NCBI GenBank assembly: GCA_016763075.1
Contig: JAESUM010000054.1
Location: 1-33,027, forward strand
Reading direction: 5' to 3'
Source of the DNA: Pseudomonadales bacterium
GTDB taxonomy: Bacteria; Pseudomonadota; Gammaproteobacteria; Pseudomonadales; JAHRWD01
Length of the DNA: 33,027 nt
Made by a program: the position numbers and the translations under genes. The notes beneath the pieces were generated by a model, which saw nothing but the letters and a program-made list of their open reading frames with translations, was not told where the DNA came from and made no database searches. This document shows, in pieces, positions 1 to 8,318 of this stretch; positions within the stretch are counted from its first letter, which is position 1, and every line of letters begins with the position of its first letter.

Positions 1-10
1 AGCTTAGTTT

Positions 11-30
11 TTAGATGGTTTTAGATGGTT
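11..30. repeat. Two tandem copies of a 10-bp unit
   Basis: The unit TTAGATGGTT occurs twice back to back, and a third partial copy (TTAG) follows. The repeat is AT-rich and non-coding, and lies beyond the nirBD terminator. No function can be assigned. Confidence 0.6.
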
Positions 31-71
31 TTAGTGGGCGTGTGCGGCAGCTTGTGCATAATCCAGGCATA

Positions 72-101
72 AAAAAGCCCCTGCGATGGCAGAGGCTTTT
101 T
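72..101 (-). terminator. Rho-independent terminator of nirBD
   Basis: An AAAAAGCC...GGCTTTTT stem is extended by CTGC/GCAG across one C-A mismatch, with a short GATG loop. Read on the minus strand it ends in a run of six T. It lies 30 bp beyond the nirD stop. Because both flanks are A/T runs it could also act on transcripts arriving from the left. Confidence 0.8.
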
Positions 102-130
102 GGGTGAAGCAGTCAAATTAAAGCGCTGAG

Positions 131-457
131 TTAGGCTTTAATTTCGACCTTGCCATCTTTTATTTGGATTTCATAAGTGGCTACTTTTACATCTTCCTCT
201 TCTGCGCATTGGCCGCTTGCAAGGTCAAAGTGTTGTTTGTATAACGGTGAGGCGACCATAGGCGCACCGTCGGTATCGCCAATGAGTCCACGCGAAAGTA
301 CGTTGGCTTTGCCGATAGGGTCCCAGTTATCGATGGCGTAAACAGCATCGAGTTGAGGCATGTAGAAAATAGCGATTTGTTTGCCGCCAACGAGGGCGCA
401 AATGCCCGAGTTTGGCTGCAGGTCGTCTTTGCTGCAAATGGTTGTCCAGGCGCTCAT
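131..457 (-). CDS. nirD: NADH nitrite reductase small subunit NirD
   Basis: Small subunit of the cytoplasmic NADH-dependent assimilatory/detoxifying nitrite reductase, which reduces nitrite to ammonium together with NirB. The 108 residues match the usual NirD length and the Rieske-like fold of the family. The Cys-X-His cluster-binding pairs of true Rieske proteins are absent, as expected for NirD. Recognisable family features are the early Cys-containing strand (CALVGG), the AIDNWDPIGKANVLSRG segment and the SPLYKQHFDLASGQC segment near residue 75. The ATG overlaps the nirB stop by one base (TAATG on the minus strand), so translation is likely coupled to nirB. It is the last gene before a strong terminator. 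No nitrate reductase gene is visible here. Confidence 0.93.
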   Translation of the reverse strand: MSAWTTICSKDDLQPNSGICALVGGKQIAIFYMPQLDAVYAIDNWDPIGKANVLSRGLIGDTDGAPMVASPLYKQHFDLASGQCAEEEDVKVATYEIQIKDGKVEIKA

Positions 458-2994
458 TAAATTTGCTCCGCGGTGGCTGCGAGTTCGCGTTCATCTTCAC
501 GAGCTGGGCGAATTTGGCCGCGCTCTTGAACAAACACAACGTTGGTGTCTGCATCTTCGCTATTCACAAAGTGACGGAAGCGCTTGAGTTTGTTTTCATC
601 TTCGATGGTTGTTTTCCATTCGCACTGGTAGGTATCTACCACGTGAACCATTTGCTCTTCGAGCTGGTTGCAGATGCTTAAACGGTCTTCCGTGATGACG
701 GATTGCAAATATTCTAAGCCGCCTTCCATGTTGTCCATCCAAACAGATGTACGCTGCAAACGCTCTGCGGTGCGTACATAGAATATTAAGATTCTGTCGA
801 TATAACGGATCAGGGTATCTTTATCCAAATCGGTTGCGAATAAATCTGCGTGGCGAGGTTTCATGCCGCCGTTACCACAAACGTACAGGTTCCAGCCGTT
901 TTCGGTGGCGATTACGCCAATGTCTTTACCCTGTGCTTCGGCACATTCGCGGGTACAGCCCGATACGCCAAATTTAATTTTGTGTGGTGCGCGTAAACCT
1001 TTGTAGCGGTTTTCTAGCTCGATGGCCAGCCCTACGCTGTCGTCAACACCAAAGCGGCACCAAGTGCTACCGACGCATGATTTAACCGTACGCAGTGACT
1101 TGCCGTAGGCGTGGCCACTTTCGAAACCGGCGTCTACTAAGTCTTTCCAGATTAGCGGTAGCTCTTCCATGCGTGCGCCGAAAAAGTCGACCCGTTGGCC
1201 GCCGGTAATTTTGGTGTAGAGCTTATATTTGTTTCCGACTTTACCTAGATTGATGAGGTCGTCTGGGGTTAGTTCGCCGCCTGCAATACGTGGCACCACC
1301 GAGTAGGTACCGTCTTTTTGCATGTTGGCGAGGAAGGTATCGTTGGTATCTTGCAGTCCCAAATGAGATTGCTCAAGAATATGGTCATTCCAGTAGGATG
1401 CCAAAATGGATGCAACTGCAGGTTTGCATATTTCGCAGCCGCTGCCGATGCCGTGTTTTGTAAGTAGCTCGTCGAAGCTTTTGATTTGCTCGACAATCAC
1501 TAAGTTGTAAATATCTTGGCGGGTATAGGGGAAGTGAGCGCAGATATCGGTATTTACTTCGATGCCCAGTTTGGTGAGTTCGCAATCCAATACTGATTTG
1601 AGTAACGCTGCGCAACCACCACAACCGGTTGAAGCGCCGGTGCTGTCTTTAAGGCCAGCTACAGTGGTGCTGCCGCCTTCGATAGCGCTGCAAATTTGGC
1701 CTTTGGTAACATCGTAGCAGGAGCATATTTGCGCTGAGGCGGGCAGTGCGTCAGGCCCAAGGCCAACGACTTCGCCGGAGCGGTTGGGCAAAATCAGTGA
1801 GTCGGGATGTTCTGGTAAATCAATTTCGTTGAGCTTGTATTGCAGCAGTGTGGAGTACGCTTCTGCGTCGCCGACCAGCACTGCGCCCAATAGTTTTTTC
1901 TTGTCTGCGCTGACCACCAAGCGTTTGTACACTTCGGTGGCATCGTCTTGGTAGCAATAAGTGAGCGCGCCTTCGGTTTGGCCCTGAGCATCGCCGATGC
2001 TGGCAACGTCTACTCCCATGAGTTTAAGTTTGGTGCTCATGTCTGCGCCGGTGAAGGTCATATCGCCGTTGGAGAGTTGGTCCGCGACGATTCGTGCCAT
2101 CTGATAACCCGGTGCAACTAAGCCGTAAATGCGGCCTTGCCACAGTGCGCATTCGCCAATAGCGTAGATATCTGGGTCAGAGGTTTGACAGTTGTCATTG
2201 ACGCAAACGCCGCCACGGGGGCCGGTTTCTAGTTCGCAGTCGCGGGCAATATCATCGCGAGGACGAATGCCCGCGGAAAATAATACGATATCGGTTTCAA
2301 GTTCTTCGCCGTCGGCAAAGGACATTTTGTGAAAGCGATCGTCGCCATCACCAATATTGCTGGTGTTTTTATTCAGGTGGACTTTAACCCCAAGGTCTTC
2401 AATTTTGCGTCGCAGCATGGCGCCGCCGCCATCATCAAGCTGTACTGCCATCAGTCGCGGGGCAAACTCGACTACGTGGGTTTCAAGGTTAAGGTCTTTT
2501 AATGCTTTTGCGGCTTCAAGGCCTAACAAGCCACCGCCTACAACCGCGCCTACTTTGGCGCCTTTAGCGGCTTTTTTAATGCTTTCGAGATCTTCAATGG
2601 TACGGTAAACCAAGCAGTTGTCGCGCTCGTGGCCAGGCACCGGGGGTACAAAAGGGTATGAACCGGTTGCCAGCACAATTTTATCGTACGAGACGGTAAC
2701 GCCTTTTTCAGAGGTGACCGTTTTGTTTTTACGGTCAATGCTCGCAGCGCGATCTCCAACATGTAGCTGGATATCGTTTTTCTCAAAAAAGCCGTCTTCA
2801 ACCATTGAAAGGTCTTCGGCGCTTTTGCCCGAGAAAAATGCGGTGAGTTGCACGCGGTCATAGGCTGGTCGTGGTTCTTCGCAGAACGTGACGATATTAA
2901 ATTGACCCCTAGCTTCGCTTGTTACAAAGCTTTCTAGGAATGTGTGTCCAACCATGCCGTTGCCGATCACTACCAGCGTCTGCTTGTTATTCAT
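457..2994 (-). CDS. nirB: NADH nitrite reductase large subunit NirB
   Basis: Catalytic subunit of NADH:nitrite reductase, reducing nitrite to ammonium in the cytoplasm. The order is an N-terminal FAD/NAD(P)H oxidoreductase part (VIGNGMVG at residues 9-16; second dinucleotide motif GAVVGGGLLGLEAA), central BFD-like [2Fe-2S] motifs (CSCYDV with STGCGGC, then GSGCEICKP), and a C-terminal nitrite/sulfite reductase half. The sirohaem/[4Fe-4S] ligands appear as CVGSTWC and CTREC. I place the start at the second ATG (MNNKQTLVV): it follows GAGGGG at good spacing and gives the usual N-terminus of about 845 residues. An upstream in-frame ATG at 3018 would add eight unlikely residues. Followed by nirD with a 1-base overlap. 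Confidence 0.95.
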   Translation of the reverse strand: MNNKQTLVVIGNGMVGHTFLESFVTSEARGQFNIVTFCEEPRPAYDRVQLTAFFSGKSAEDLSMVEDGFFEKNDIQLHVGDRAASIDRKNKTVTSEKGVTVSYDKIVLATGSYPFVPPVPGHERDNCLVYRTIEDLESIKKAAKGAKVGAVVGGGLLGLEAAKALKDLNLETHVVEFAPRLMAVQLDDGGGAMLRRKIEDLGVKVHLNKNTSNIGDGDDRFHKMSFADGEELETDIVLFSAGIRPRDDIARDCELETGPRGGVCVNDNCQTSDPDIYAIGECALWQGRIYGLVAPGYQMARIVADQLSNGDMTFTGADMSTKLKLMGVDVASIGDAQGQTEGALTYCYQDDATEVYKRLVVSADKKKLLGAVLVGDAEAYSTLLQYKLNEIDLPEHPDSLILPNRSGEVVGLGPDALPASAQICSCYDVTKGQICSAIEGGSTTVAGLKDSTGASTGCGGCAALLKSVLDCELTKLGIEVNTDICAHFPYTRQDIYNLVIVEQIKSFDELLTKHGIGSGCEICKPAVASILASYWNDHILEQSHLGLQDTNDTFLANMQKDGTYSVVPRIAGGELTPDDLINLGKVGNKYKLYTKITGGQRVDFFGARMEELPLIWKDLVDAGFESGHAYGKSLRTVKSCVGSTWCRFGVDDSVGLAIELENRYKGLRAPHKIKFGVSGCTRECAEAQGKDIGVIATENGWNLYVCGNGGMKPRHADLFATDLDKDTLIRYIDRILIFYVRTAERLQRTSVWMDNMEGGLEYLQSVITEDRLSICNQLEEQMVHVVDTYQCEWKTTIEDENKLKRFRHFVNSEDADTNVVFVQERGQIRPAREDERELAATAEQI

Positions 2995-3427
2995 TGTTCC
3001 CCTCAAATGGCACACCAATGTGACAAATATAATGTTGATTGAATTCGTTAAAGCAACAAATATGCCGATAGCACCAAATGGTCAAAAATAATTTCAAATT
3101 TGGTTTGAATGGCCGCTTTGGGGCGGTGGCTGCTTGCTTGGTCGTTTGCTAGCGGCGTAAGGCCATTTGCTGGGCTGCGTTTGTTGGCGTGAACGAATGT
3201 TAGCGTAGGGTTGATCGCGCCAAAGTCGTGCTTGCTGTGAAAGGCCCGCGCTAAAACCGTGCGATTCGCAGGGTGATTATGGCTTAAGTGGTTGCAATGA
3301 TAGCGCCGAAGCCGCGCATGGAGTAGCCCCAATAGGTGTTACGGGGCATCCAATGTGTACGGTATAACCTGTTCGGTAGCGGTGTTGGAGCAAATGTATC
3401 TATAAATGTTTGGATAAGCGTAGGGCT
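2995..3427. other. Intergenic leader region of nirB
   Basis: No convincing gene is present. On the minus strand a weak promoter-like pair (TTGCTT, 17 bp, ATTATA) can be placed about 40-65 bp upstream of the nirB start. A small inverted repeat TTCAAA-N5-TTTGAA is at 3093-3109. I see no FNR or NtrC site that I would defend. The rest has no recognisable signal. Confidence 0.35.
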
Positions 3428-3461
3428 AATTACAGCTGGGGTATTACCCGCAGCTGTAATT
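3428..3461. terminator. Hairpin downstream of the helicase gene
   Basis: Perfect 11-bp arms AATTACAGCTG (3428-3438) and CAGCTGTAATT (3451-3461), with an inner GGG/CCC pair, make a very stable hairpin 18 bp after the deaD stop. The T-rich tail (ATTTTT) is on the plus-strand side, so it is not a textbook minus-strand terminator. It may act as a 3'-end stabiliser or a bidirectional terminator. Confidence 0.6.
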
Positions 3462-3478
3462 ATTTTTACAAAGCAGGA

Positions 3479-5299
3479 CTAATCCTGCTCTGGCTTGTCT
3501 TTATTGATAGTCAGCTTTTCTTTGCCGCCATTGCCCTTTTTGTGGTCGGACAGTTTGGATATTTTTAACTGCTGCCCGGTAACCCATACTTTTTTCAGGT
3601 CGCGGAAAATATCCCGTGGCATGCCTTCAGGCAAATCAACGGTGCTGTGATCATCAAGAATGTTGATGCGGCCAATGTGCGCGCCGTCGATGCCGGCTTC
3701 GTTAGCGATAGCGCCGACGATATCTGCTGGGCGTACTTCGTGCATAGAGCCCACTTCAAGACGAAAACGCTCCATGCCTTCTTCGGGTTCACGCATGCGT
3801 GGTGGCCGAGTAGGTTTGGAGTCATCGGTGTTACGCTCGCGTCGGCGTGGTGCTTCATCGCGCGGGCGGCTATCGCGGGAGTCAGAGCGCGAGTTACGTG
3901 ACGAATCACGGTCGCGGCCTTGGTCTCTTTCACGCTTGTCGCGTTTATTGGTTTTTCTTTCTGTACGCGGCTGGTCTTTAAGCAATAACGGTGTGTTGCC
4001 CTGGGCCATTTTAGCCAGTGCTGCGGCTACTTCGATGGCAGGAATGTTGTGCTCTGTTTCATATTGTGAAGCGATCTGCTGGAAAAAGCTCAAATCTGCC
4101 GAGGCTAAGGTATCGGTGATTTTTTGTTTGAAATCCGCAATACGTTTGTTGTTGATGACTTCTGTTGAGGGAAGCTCCATCAGCTCAATTTTTTGCTTTG
4201 TAGCGCGCTCAATGTTGTGCAGCATGCGTTTTTCGCGAGGCGCTAAAAATAAAATGGCGTCGCCGGTACGGCCCGCTCGGCCGGTTCGGCCAATACGGTG
4301 AACGTAGGATTCAGTGTCGTAAGGTACATCGTAGTTAATAACGTGGCTGATACGCTGAACATCAAGGCCTCGCGCTGCAACATCGGTTGCGATGACAATA
4401 TCTAATTTGCCGCGTTTAAGGTTCTCGACGGTACGTTCGCGCTGCTTTTGTTGGATGTCGCCATTGAGTGGGGCTGCTGCATATCCACGGGCCTGTAGTT
4501 TTTCGGCTAATTCGGCGGTGGAAATTTTGGTGCGTACAAATATCAGTACCGCTTCAAAGGTTTCTGCTTCCAGAATACGGGTCAGGGCATCTAGTTTGTG
4601 TAGTCCGCTAACCATCCAGTAACGCTGGCGAATGGTTTCGGCGGTAGATGTTTTGGTTTTAATGCGAATCTCTGTAGGAGAGTTCAGGTGTTGCTGTGCA
4701 ATTCGGCGAATCACCGAAGGCATGGTGGCCGAGAATAGCGCGGTTTGGCGGGTGTCTGGAGTTTTCTCTAAAATCCACTCAACATCGTCGATGAAGCCCA
4801 TGCGTAACATTTCGTCGGCTTCATCTAAGACGAGGCATTTGAGCTCGCTGAGGTCTAGTGTGCCACGGCGCATATGGTCCATAACACGGCCAGGTGTGCC
4901 CACAACCACGTGTACACCACGGGCTAGTTGCTTAAGTTGGGTGCGGTAATCTTGGCCGCCATAAATAGGCAGTACGTGTAAGCCTTTCATTTGCGAAGCG
5001 TAACGTTGGAATGCTTCTGCAACCTGAATAGCCAGCTCACGAGTGGGCGCAAGCACCATAATTTGTGGTTTCTTTTGCTTTAAATCGATACGTGAAAGCA
5101 TCGGTAATGCGAAGGCGGCGGTTTTTCCTGTCCCGGTTTGTGCCTGTCCTAGCACGTCCCTTCCTTTTAAAATAAGCGGGATAGCTTCAGCCTGAATGGG
5201 TGATGGTGTTTCATAACCGAGTTCTTCCAATACTTTTAATAGAGGATCGATTAGGTCGAGGTCATGAAAGCTGACCGCTGGAGTTTCTTCAATAGACAT
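3479..5299 (-). CDS. deaD: ATP-dependent DEAD-box RNA helicase, DeaD/CsdA type
   Basis: Cytoplasmic ATP-dependent RNA unwinding enzyme, known in this family for ribosome assembly and mRNA decay in the cold. The 606 residues show the Q motif (GYETPSPIQ, about 28-36), Walker A (AQTGTGKT, 53-60), PTRELA (85-90), DEAD (159-162), SAT (190-192) and HRIGRTGRAGRTG near 330. Then come a highly basic, Arg/Ser/Asp-rich flexible linker (about 440-510) and a C-terminal DbpA-type RNA-binding domain (MERFRLEVGSMHEV onward). This order matches DeaD/CsdA rather than SrmB or RhlE, which lack the DbpA domain. It is transcribed alone and is preceded by a long non-coding leader, as is common for cold-shock helicases. 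Confidence 0.93.
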   Translation of the reverse strand: MSIEETPAVSFHDLDLIDPLLKVLEELGYETPSPIQAEAIPLILKGRDVLGQAQTGTGKTAAFALPMLSRIDLKQKKPQIMVLAPTRELAIQVAEAFQRYASQMKGLHVLPIYGGQDYRTQLKQLARGVHVVVGTPGRVMDHMRRGTLDLSELKCLVLDEADEMLRMGFIDDVEWILEKTPDTRQTALFSATMPSVIRRIAQQHLNSPTEIRIKTKTSTAETIRQRYWMVSGLHKLDALTRILEAETFEAVLIFVRTKISTAELAEKLQARGYAAAPLNGDIQQKQRERTVENLKRGKLDIVIATDVAARGLDVQRISHVINYDVPYDTESYVHRIGRTGRAGRTGDAILFLAPREKRMLHNIERATKQKIELMELPSTEVINNKRIADFKQKITDTLASADLSFFQQIASQYETEHNIPAIEVAAALAKMAQGNTPLLLKDQPRTERKTNKRDKRERDQGRDRDSSRNSRSDSRDSRPRDEAPRRRERNTDDSKPTRPPRMREPEEGMERFRLEVGSMHEVRPADIVGAIANEAGIDGAHIGRINILDDHSTVDLPEGMPRDIFRDLKKVWVTGQQLKISKLSDHKKGNGGKEKLTINKDKPEQD

Positions 5300-5449
5300 T
5301 TTCGGGATACCGGGTGTGGGGCGCTAAGCAAGCAATAAGTCGTGACCCGGCAATGACGATGTCAGTGCTAGTTACAACCAATACTAAATTTACAGTATGT
5401 AAGTGGGCGCCCGGGAAAGGATGGAAATTTTTCTGAGCCGCCTATTATA
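5300..5449 (-). promoter_or_regulatory. Candidate deaD promoter and long 5' leader
   Basis: A perfect TATAAT lies on the minus strand at 5449-5444, about 145 bp before the deaD ATG; no good -35 box is seen. The implied leader of about 135 nt contains a near-palindrome ATACT-N8-AGTAT (5381-5398) and a GC-rich patch. Long structured leaders are established for E. coli csdA and other cold-shock genes; that this one works the same way is inference. The remaining stretch to 5617 shows nothing else. Confidence 0.4.
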
Positions 5450-5635
5450 ACTTGCTATGAATTAATTTACTATAGCTTGTCTGCGCAGGCTTGGAACGAG
5501 TCTTTTAAGCTTGTCTGTTAGCCGTTAAATAACGAGCCAAAATGGCGCTGGAAATAAGGGAATAAGAAGGTAATAAATAAGGCAACACATGAGCCTTCGA
5601 ATATTTGAACGATACACAGGAGTAACGGGTTGGGA

Positions 5636-6082
5636 ATGAAAATTTGGGTCGATGCAGATGCTTGTCCAAACGTCATAAAAGCTATTTTGTTTAAGGCCGC
5701 AGAGCGCGAGAAAATACCCATGACATTGGTGGCTAATCAGCATATTCAGACGCCACCGTCGCAGTATATTTCGTCTGTGCAGGTGCCAGCAGGTTTCGAT
5801 GTAGCGGATGACCACATTGTGCAGCAACTGCAAGCCGGTGATTTGGTGATAACGGCGGACATTCCGCTGGCCGCCGAAGTGGTAGAAAAACAAGGCCATG
5901 CGCTTAACCCACGCGGTGAGTTTTATTCGAAAGAGAATATCCGCCAGCGTCTAGCCATGCGTGACTTAATGGAAGAGTTGCGCGGTGCAGGGCAGGTAAC
6001 CGGCGGCCCCGCAACGATATCGCAGGCAGATAGGCGTGATTTTGCTAATAAGCTCGACAGGTTCTTGGCGCGTAGCCGTTAG
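5636..6082 (+). CDS. YaiI/YqxD family protein (UPF0178)
   Basis: Conserved protein of about 148 residues with a PIN-like/NYN-type nuclease-related fold; the cellular role is not established. The sequence begins [15 protein letters not shown] and carries the family signatures [25 protein letters not shown] and ALNPRGE, with several conserved Asp residues that in PIN-like folds would bind metal. I chose ATG 5636 because it aligns with the family N-terminus. A TTG at 5630 lies at better spacing (7 nt) from the AGGAG at 5618-5622, so the true start may be two residues earlier. It is transcribed towards the phosphodiesterase gene, with which it shares a hairpin between the stops. Confidence 0.9.
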   Translation: MKIWVDADACPNVIKAILFKAAEREKIPMTLVANQHIQTPPSQYISSVQVPAGFDVADDHIVQQLQAGDLVITADIPLAAEVVEKQGHALNPRGEFYSKENIRQRLAMRDLMEELRGAGQVTGGPATISQADRRDFANKLDRFLARSR

Positions 6083-6111
6083 CGTTCAAGCCTTTGGTGG
6101 GAACACTAACG
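6077..6111. terminator. Shared hairpin between convergent genes
   Basis: CGTTAG-C-GTTC (6077-6087) pairs with GAAC-A-CTAACG (6101-6111) across one mismatch. The hairpin overlaps the stop codons of both converging genes. It lacks a clear T tract, so its action as a bidirectional terminator is inferred from position. Confidence 0.5.
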
Positions 6112-7179
6112 CATAAAATCTATTGGCACATTCTTTGATCGACCTGCCATAAAACGCCGCACAGCTTCGGCCCCAAGCTCGGGTTGATCTACAAAGAAAC
6201 CATCAACTCCTGCATTAAGAAACAGTAACAGTTCGTTTATAAGAGGTTCTTGCTTGTCACGAAGCGCATATGCCTGAAGGTTGCTGGGTAAAAACTCAGC
6301 CTCAGCACGAAAGGTATAAGGGTGTACTTTTAGCCCCGCTTCGTGGGCGTATTGTACAAAAGGTGTGGCGTTGCTTGCATGTAATGCGCCGTCGCGATCC
6401 GGCGGGATAATGAAATGGTATTTTTCTGGCCCAACACCCTGCGCGTACTCAGCAATGTTTTTAAGCCCAGTGCGTGTTGCCATATCGTCGTAACTCAACG
6501 AGTTGCCACAAATAGCTTGGTCTCGTGGTTGGCCGGTGGCCCTAAGCAGTTGAATGAGCGGCAAATTCGTTAGCGTGCTGAGTAAGCGCAAATTACTGAC
6601 CTCAAGCGACTGCAAAAAAACGGGTGCGTCAGGGTTTGTATAGCCCGCTTCATGCAGCGTGTTAACCAGTGTTTGCTCCATCGGTAACCCCGCTTGTTGA
6701 AAATGGCTGGGGTGTTTGGTCTCGGGGTATATGCCAATGGCTTTGCCGCGTAATGGCTCGAAGCCTTTTGCGAGTTGAATGATTTCAGTGAGCGTTGGGA
6801 TTTCGAACATGCCATCAAAACGGCAGTTGTGTGGCCGGGTTTCAGGTATGCGCTCAATAGCGCGTAGTTGTTTGATTTCTGTCAGGGTGAAGTCTTCGCT
6901 GAACCAGCCTTCCAACTCAACGCCGTCCACTGTGCGGGTTGTTTTACGACTTGCAAACCCAGGGCGTGAGGCAATATCGGTGGAGATGTCGAGCCGGTTA
7001 TCGTGCCGTGCTATTAAATGGCCGTCTTTGGTGATGACTAGATCAGGCTCAATGAAATCACAGCCTTGCAGAATCGCAATAGAATAGGCTGCGAGCGTAT
7101 GCTCTGGCATATAACCCGATGCACCGCGGTGCGCAATAACAATGGGCTGAGTCTGCGAGTTGGTCACGGTAGTATTCAT
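6106..7179 (-). CDS. Glycerophosphodiester phosphodiesterase, GlpQ-like
   Basis: Hydrolyses glycerophosphodiesters, the deacylated phospholipid headgroups, to glycerol-3-phosphate and an alcohol. The 357 residues form a GDPD TIM barrel: IAHRGASGYMPEHTL with catalytic His17, then FIEPDLVITKDGHLIARHD with metal ligands Glu44 and Asp46 and second catalytic His59. The length and the large middle insertion match GlpQ rather than the short UgpQ form. Unlike periplasmic GlpQ, the N-terminus (MNTTVTNSQTQPIVIAHRG) has no signal peptide, so the enzyme is probably cytosolic. The ATG has only a weak ribosome binding site. The GNAT gene lies 26 bp upstream on the same strand and may be cotranscribed. Confidence 0.9.
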   Translation of the reverse strand: MNTTVTNSQTQPIVIAHRGASGYMPEHTLAAYSIAILQGCDFIEPDLVITKDGHLIARHDNRLDISTDIASRPGFASRKTTRTVDGVELEGWFSEDFTLTEIKQLRAIERIPETRPHNCRFDGMFEIPTLTEIIQLAKGFEPLRGKAIGIYPETKHPSHFQQAGLPMEQTLVNTLHEAGYTNPDAPVFLQSLEVSNLRLLSTLTNLPLIQLLRATGQPRDQAICGNSLSYDDMATRTGLKNIAEYAQGVGPEKYHFIIPPDRDGALHASNATPFVQYAHEAGLKVHPYTFRAEAEFLPSNLQAYALRDKQEPLINELLLFLNAGVDGFFVDQPELGAEAVRRFMAGRSKNVPIDFMR

Positions 7180-7205
7180 ATTTGCAAGTCCGTTTGTTTG
7201 TAGTA

Positions 7206-7640
7206 TTACACCGATGTAGCGAAATGATAGCTGGTTTTGGGCATGCCTTCGCGCTCATAAAAACGGTGTGCATCCAAGCGCTGCAGCCCAGAGTCTAAGT
7301 GAATTTCATCACAGTGCATTTCTTTCGCGTAGCCCTTTAACCAGTTAAGCATTTGTGAGCCGTAGCCATTAGAGCGGTAAGCCGCGCCAGTGACCAAATC
7401 ATCAATATAAAGAAAACGACCCCAGGTAAGGTTTTGATTAATGCGAAAACCAGCAACGGCAACGGCTGATTCTCGCTGTTGGATGAAAGCGAGTTGATAC
7501 CCGCTTTCCTGTTGTAGTTTTATTCGGGCAATAAAATCGTCAGTTTTTATAGAAGGCCGCAACTCTTGCATAACCGGACAGCACAAACTCATCTGTTGGT
7601 TAGTGTTAGCAATATGGATGGTTTTTAGTTGGTTTTGCAT
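7206..7640 (-). CDS. GNAT family N-acetyltransferase
   Basis: A 144-residue single-domain acetyl-CoA-dependent N-acetyltransferase; the substrate is unknown. The GNAT core is visible as strand beta4 (RFLYIDDLVTGAAYRSNGYGSQML), where the pyrophosphate-binding loop R-X-X-G-Y-G/S is RSNGYGS. The later segment CDEIHLDSGLQRLDAHRFYEREGM is the usual alpha4-beta7 end, with the Tyr acid. No strong ribosome binding site precedes the ATG. A TATTAT box about 20 bp upstream on the minus strand could be its -10. The phosphodiesterase gene follows at 26 bp. Confidence 0.85.
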   Translation of the reverse strand: MQNQLKTIHIANTNQQMSLCCPVMQELRPSIKTDDFIARIKLQQESGYQLAFIQQRESAVAVAGFRINQNLTWGRFLYIDDLVTGAAYRSNGYGSQMLNWLKGYAKEMHCDEIHLDSGLQRLDAHRFYEREGMPKTSYHFATSV

Positions 7641-7745
7641 CGCAAAAAATTCGCTATAATATTTGAGGTATTCGATAGGTAAAAAGGTTTGTTCAACGAG
7701 ATATGATTATCAAACACAACAAAATTTTGAGCAAGAGGTGGTGTT

Positions 7746-8294
7746 ATGAATAGCGTAAATTTTCAGCAGATTATAAATTTTTGGTTTACAGAAATTAAAC
7801 CATCACAGTGGTGGGTGAAGGATGAAAAACTTGACCAAGAAATAAAGAATAGGTTTTCTGAAGTGCATCAACAAGCCATCAGTTGTGAGCTATTTGATTG
7901 GCGCAAAACCCCAGAGGGCCGGCTAGCAGAAATCATTGTACTGGATCAATTTTCTAGGAACATGTTTAGAGGATCCGCGGAATCATTTAAGAATGACTCA
8001 CTAGCCTTAGCTCTTGCACAAGAAGCTATTTCAGTCGGTGCAGATCAGCGGCTTAGCCAAACTCAACGAGGAATCCTGTACCTACCTTTTATGCACAGCG
8101 AGTCTGTAGTCATACATGAAAGGGCTTTAGCGCTTTATCAGCAGTGCGGCGTTAAACCCAATTTAGATGCTCAAATTAAACACAAAAAAATAATAGACCA
8201 ATTTGGGCGCTACCCACACAGGAACGCCGTTATGGGCAGGCCATCAACCAAGCAAGAGGGGGTATTTCTCAAGCTACCTAATTCTGGATTTTAA
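7746..8294 (+). CDS. DUF924 family protein
   Basis: Conserved bacterial protein of 182 residues, predicted all-helical with a TPR-like fold; no biochemical role is established. Family hallmarks are IINFWFTEIKPSQWWVKD at the start, GRLAEIIVLDQFSRNMFRGS in the middle, YLPFMHSES after that, and FGRYPHRNAVMGRPST near the end. The start follows AGAGGTGG at good spacing. The gene stands alone and converges on the methyltransferase gene, with 24 bp between the stops. Confidence 0.88.
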   Translation: MNSVNFQQIINFWFTEIKPSQWWVKDEKLDQEIKNRFSEVHQQAISCELFDWRKTPEGRLAEIIVLDQFSRNMFRGSAESFKNDSLALALAQEAISVGADQRLSQTQRGILYLPFMHSESVVIHERALALYQQCGVKPNLDAQIKHKKIIDQFGRYPHRNAVMGRPSTKQEGVFLKLPNSGF

Positions 8295-8318
8295 TCAGAG
8301 CATTGTTATCAGTAGGAT

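Noticed and set aside
3048-3332. 94-residue minus-strand ORF upstream of nirB
   Set aside because: It has no recognisable domain, no convincing ribosome binding site and an irregular composition; it reads as non-coding leader.
3660-4301. 213-residue plus-strand ORF opposite the helicase
   Set aside because: It lies wholly antisense to a strong DEAD-box gene; its Ser/Arg-rich sequence is what the other strand of the basic linker would give.
5525-5899. 124-residue minus-strand ORF over the YaiI start
   Set aside because: It is antisense to a clearly recognised gene and has no homology that I can see.
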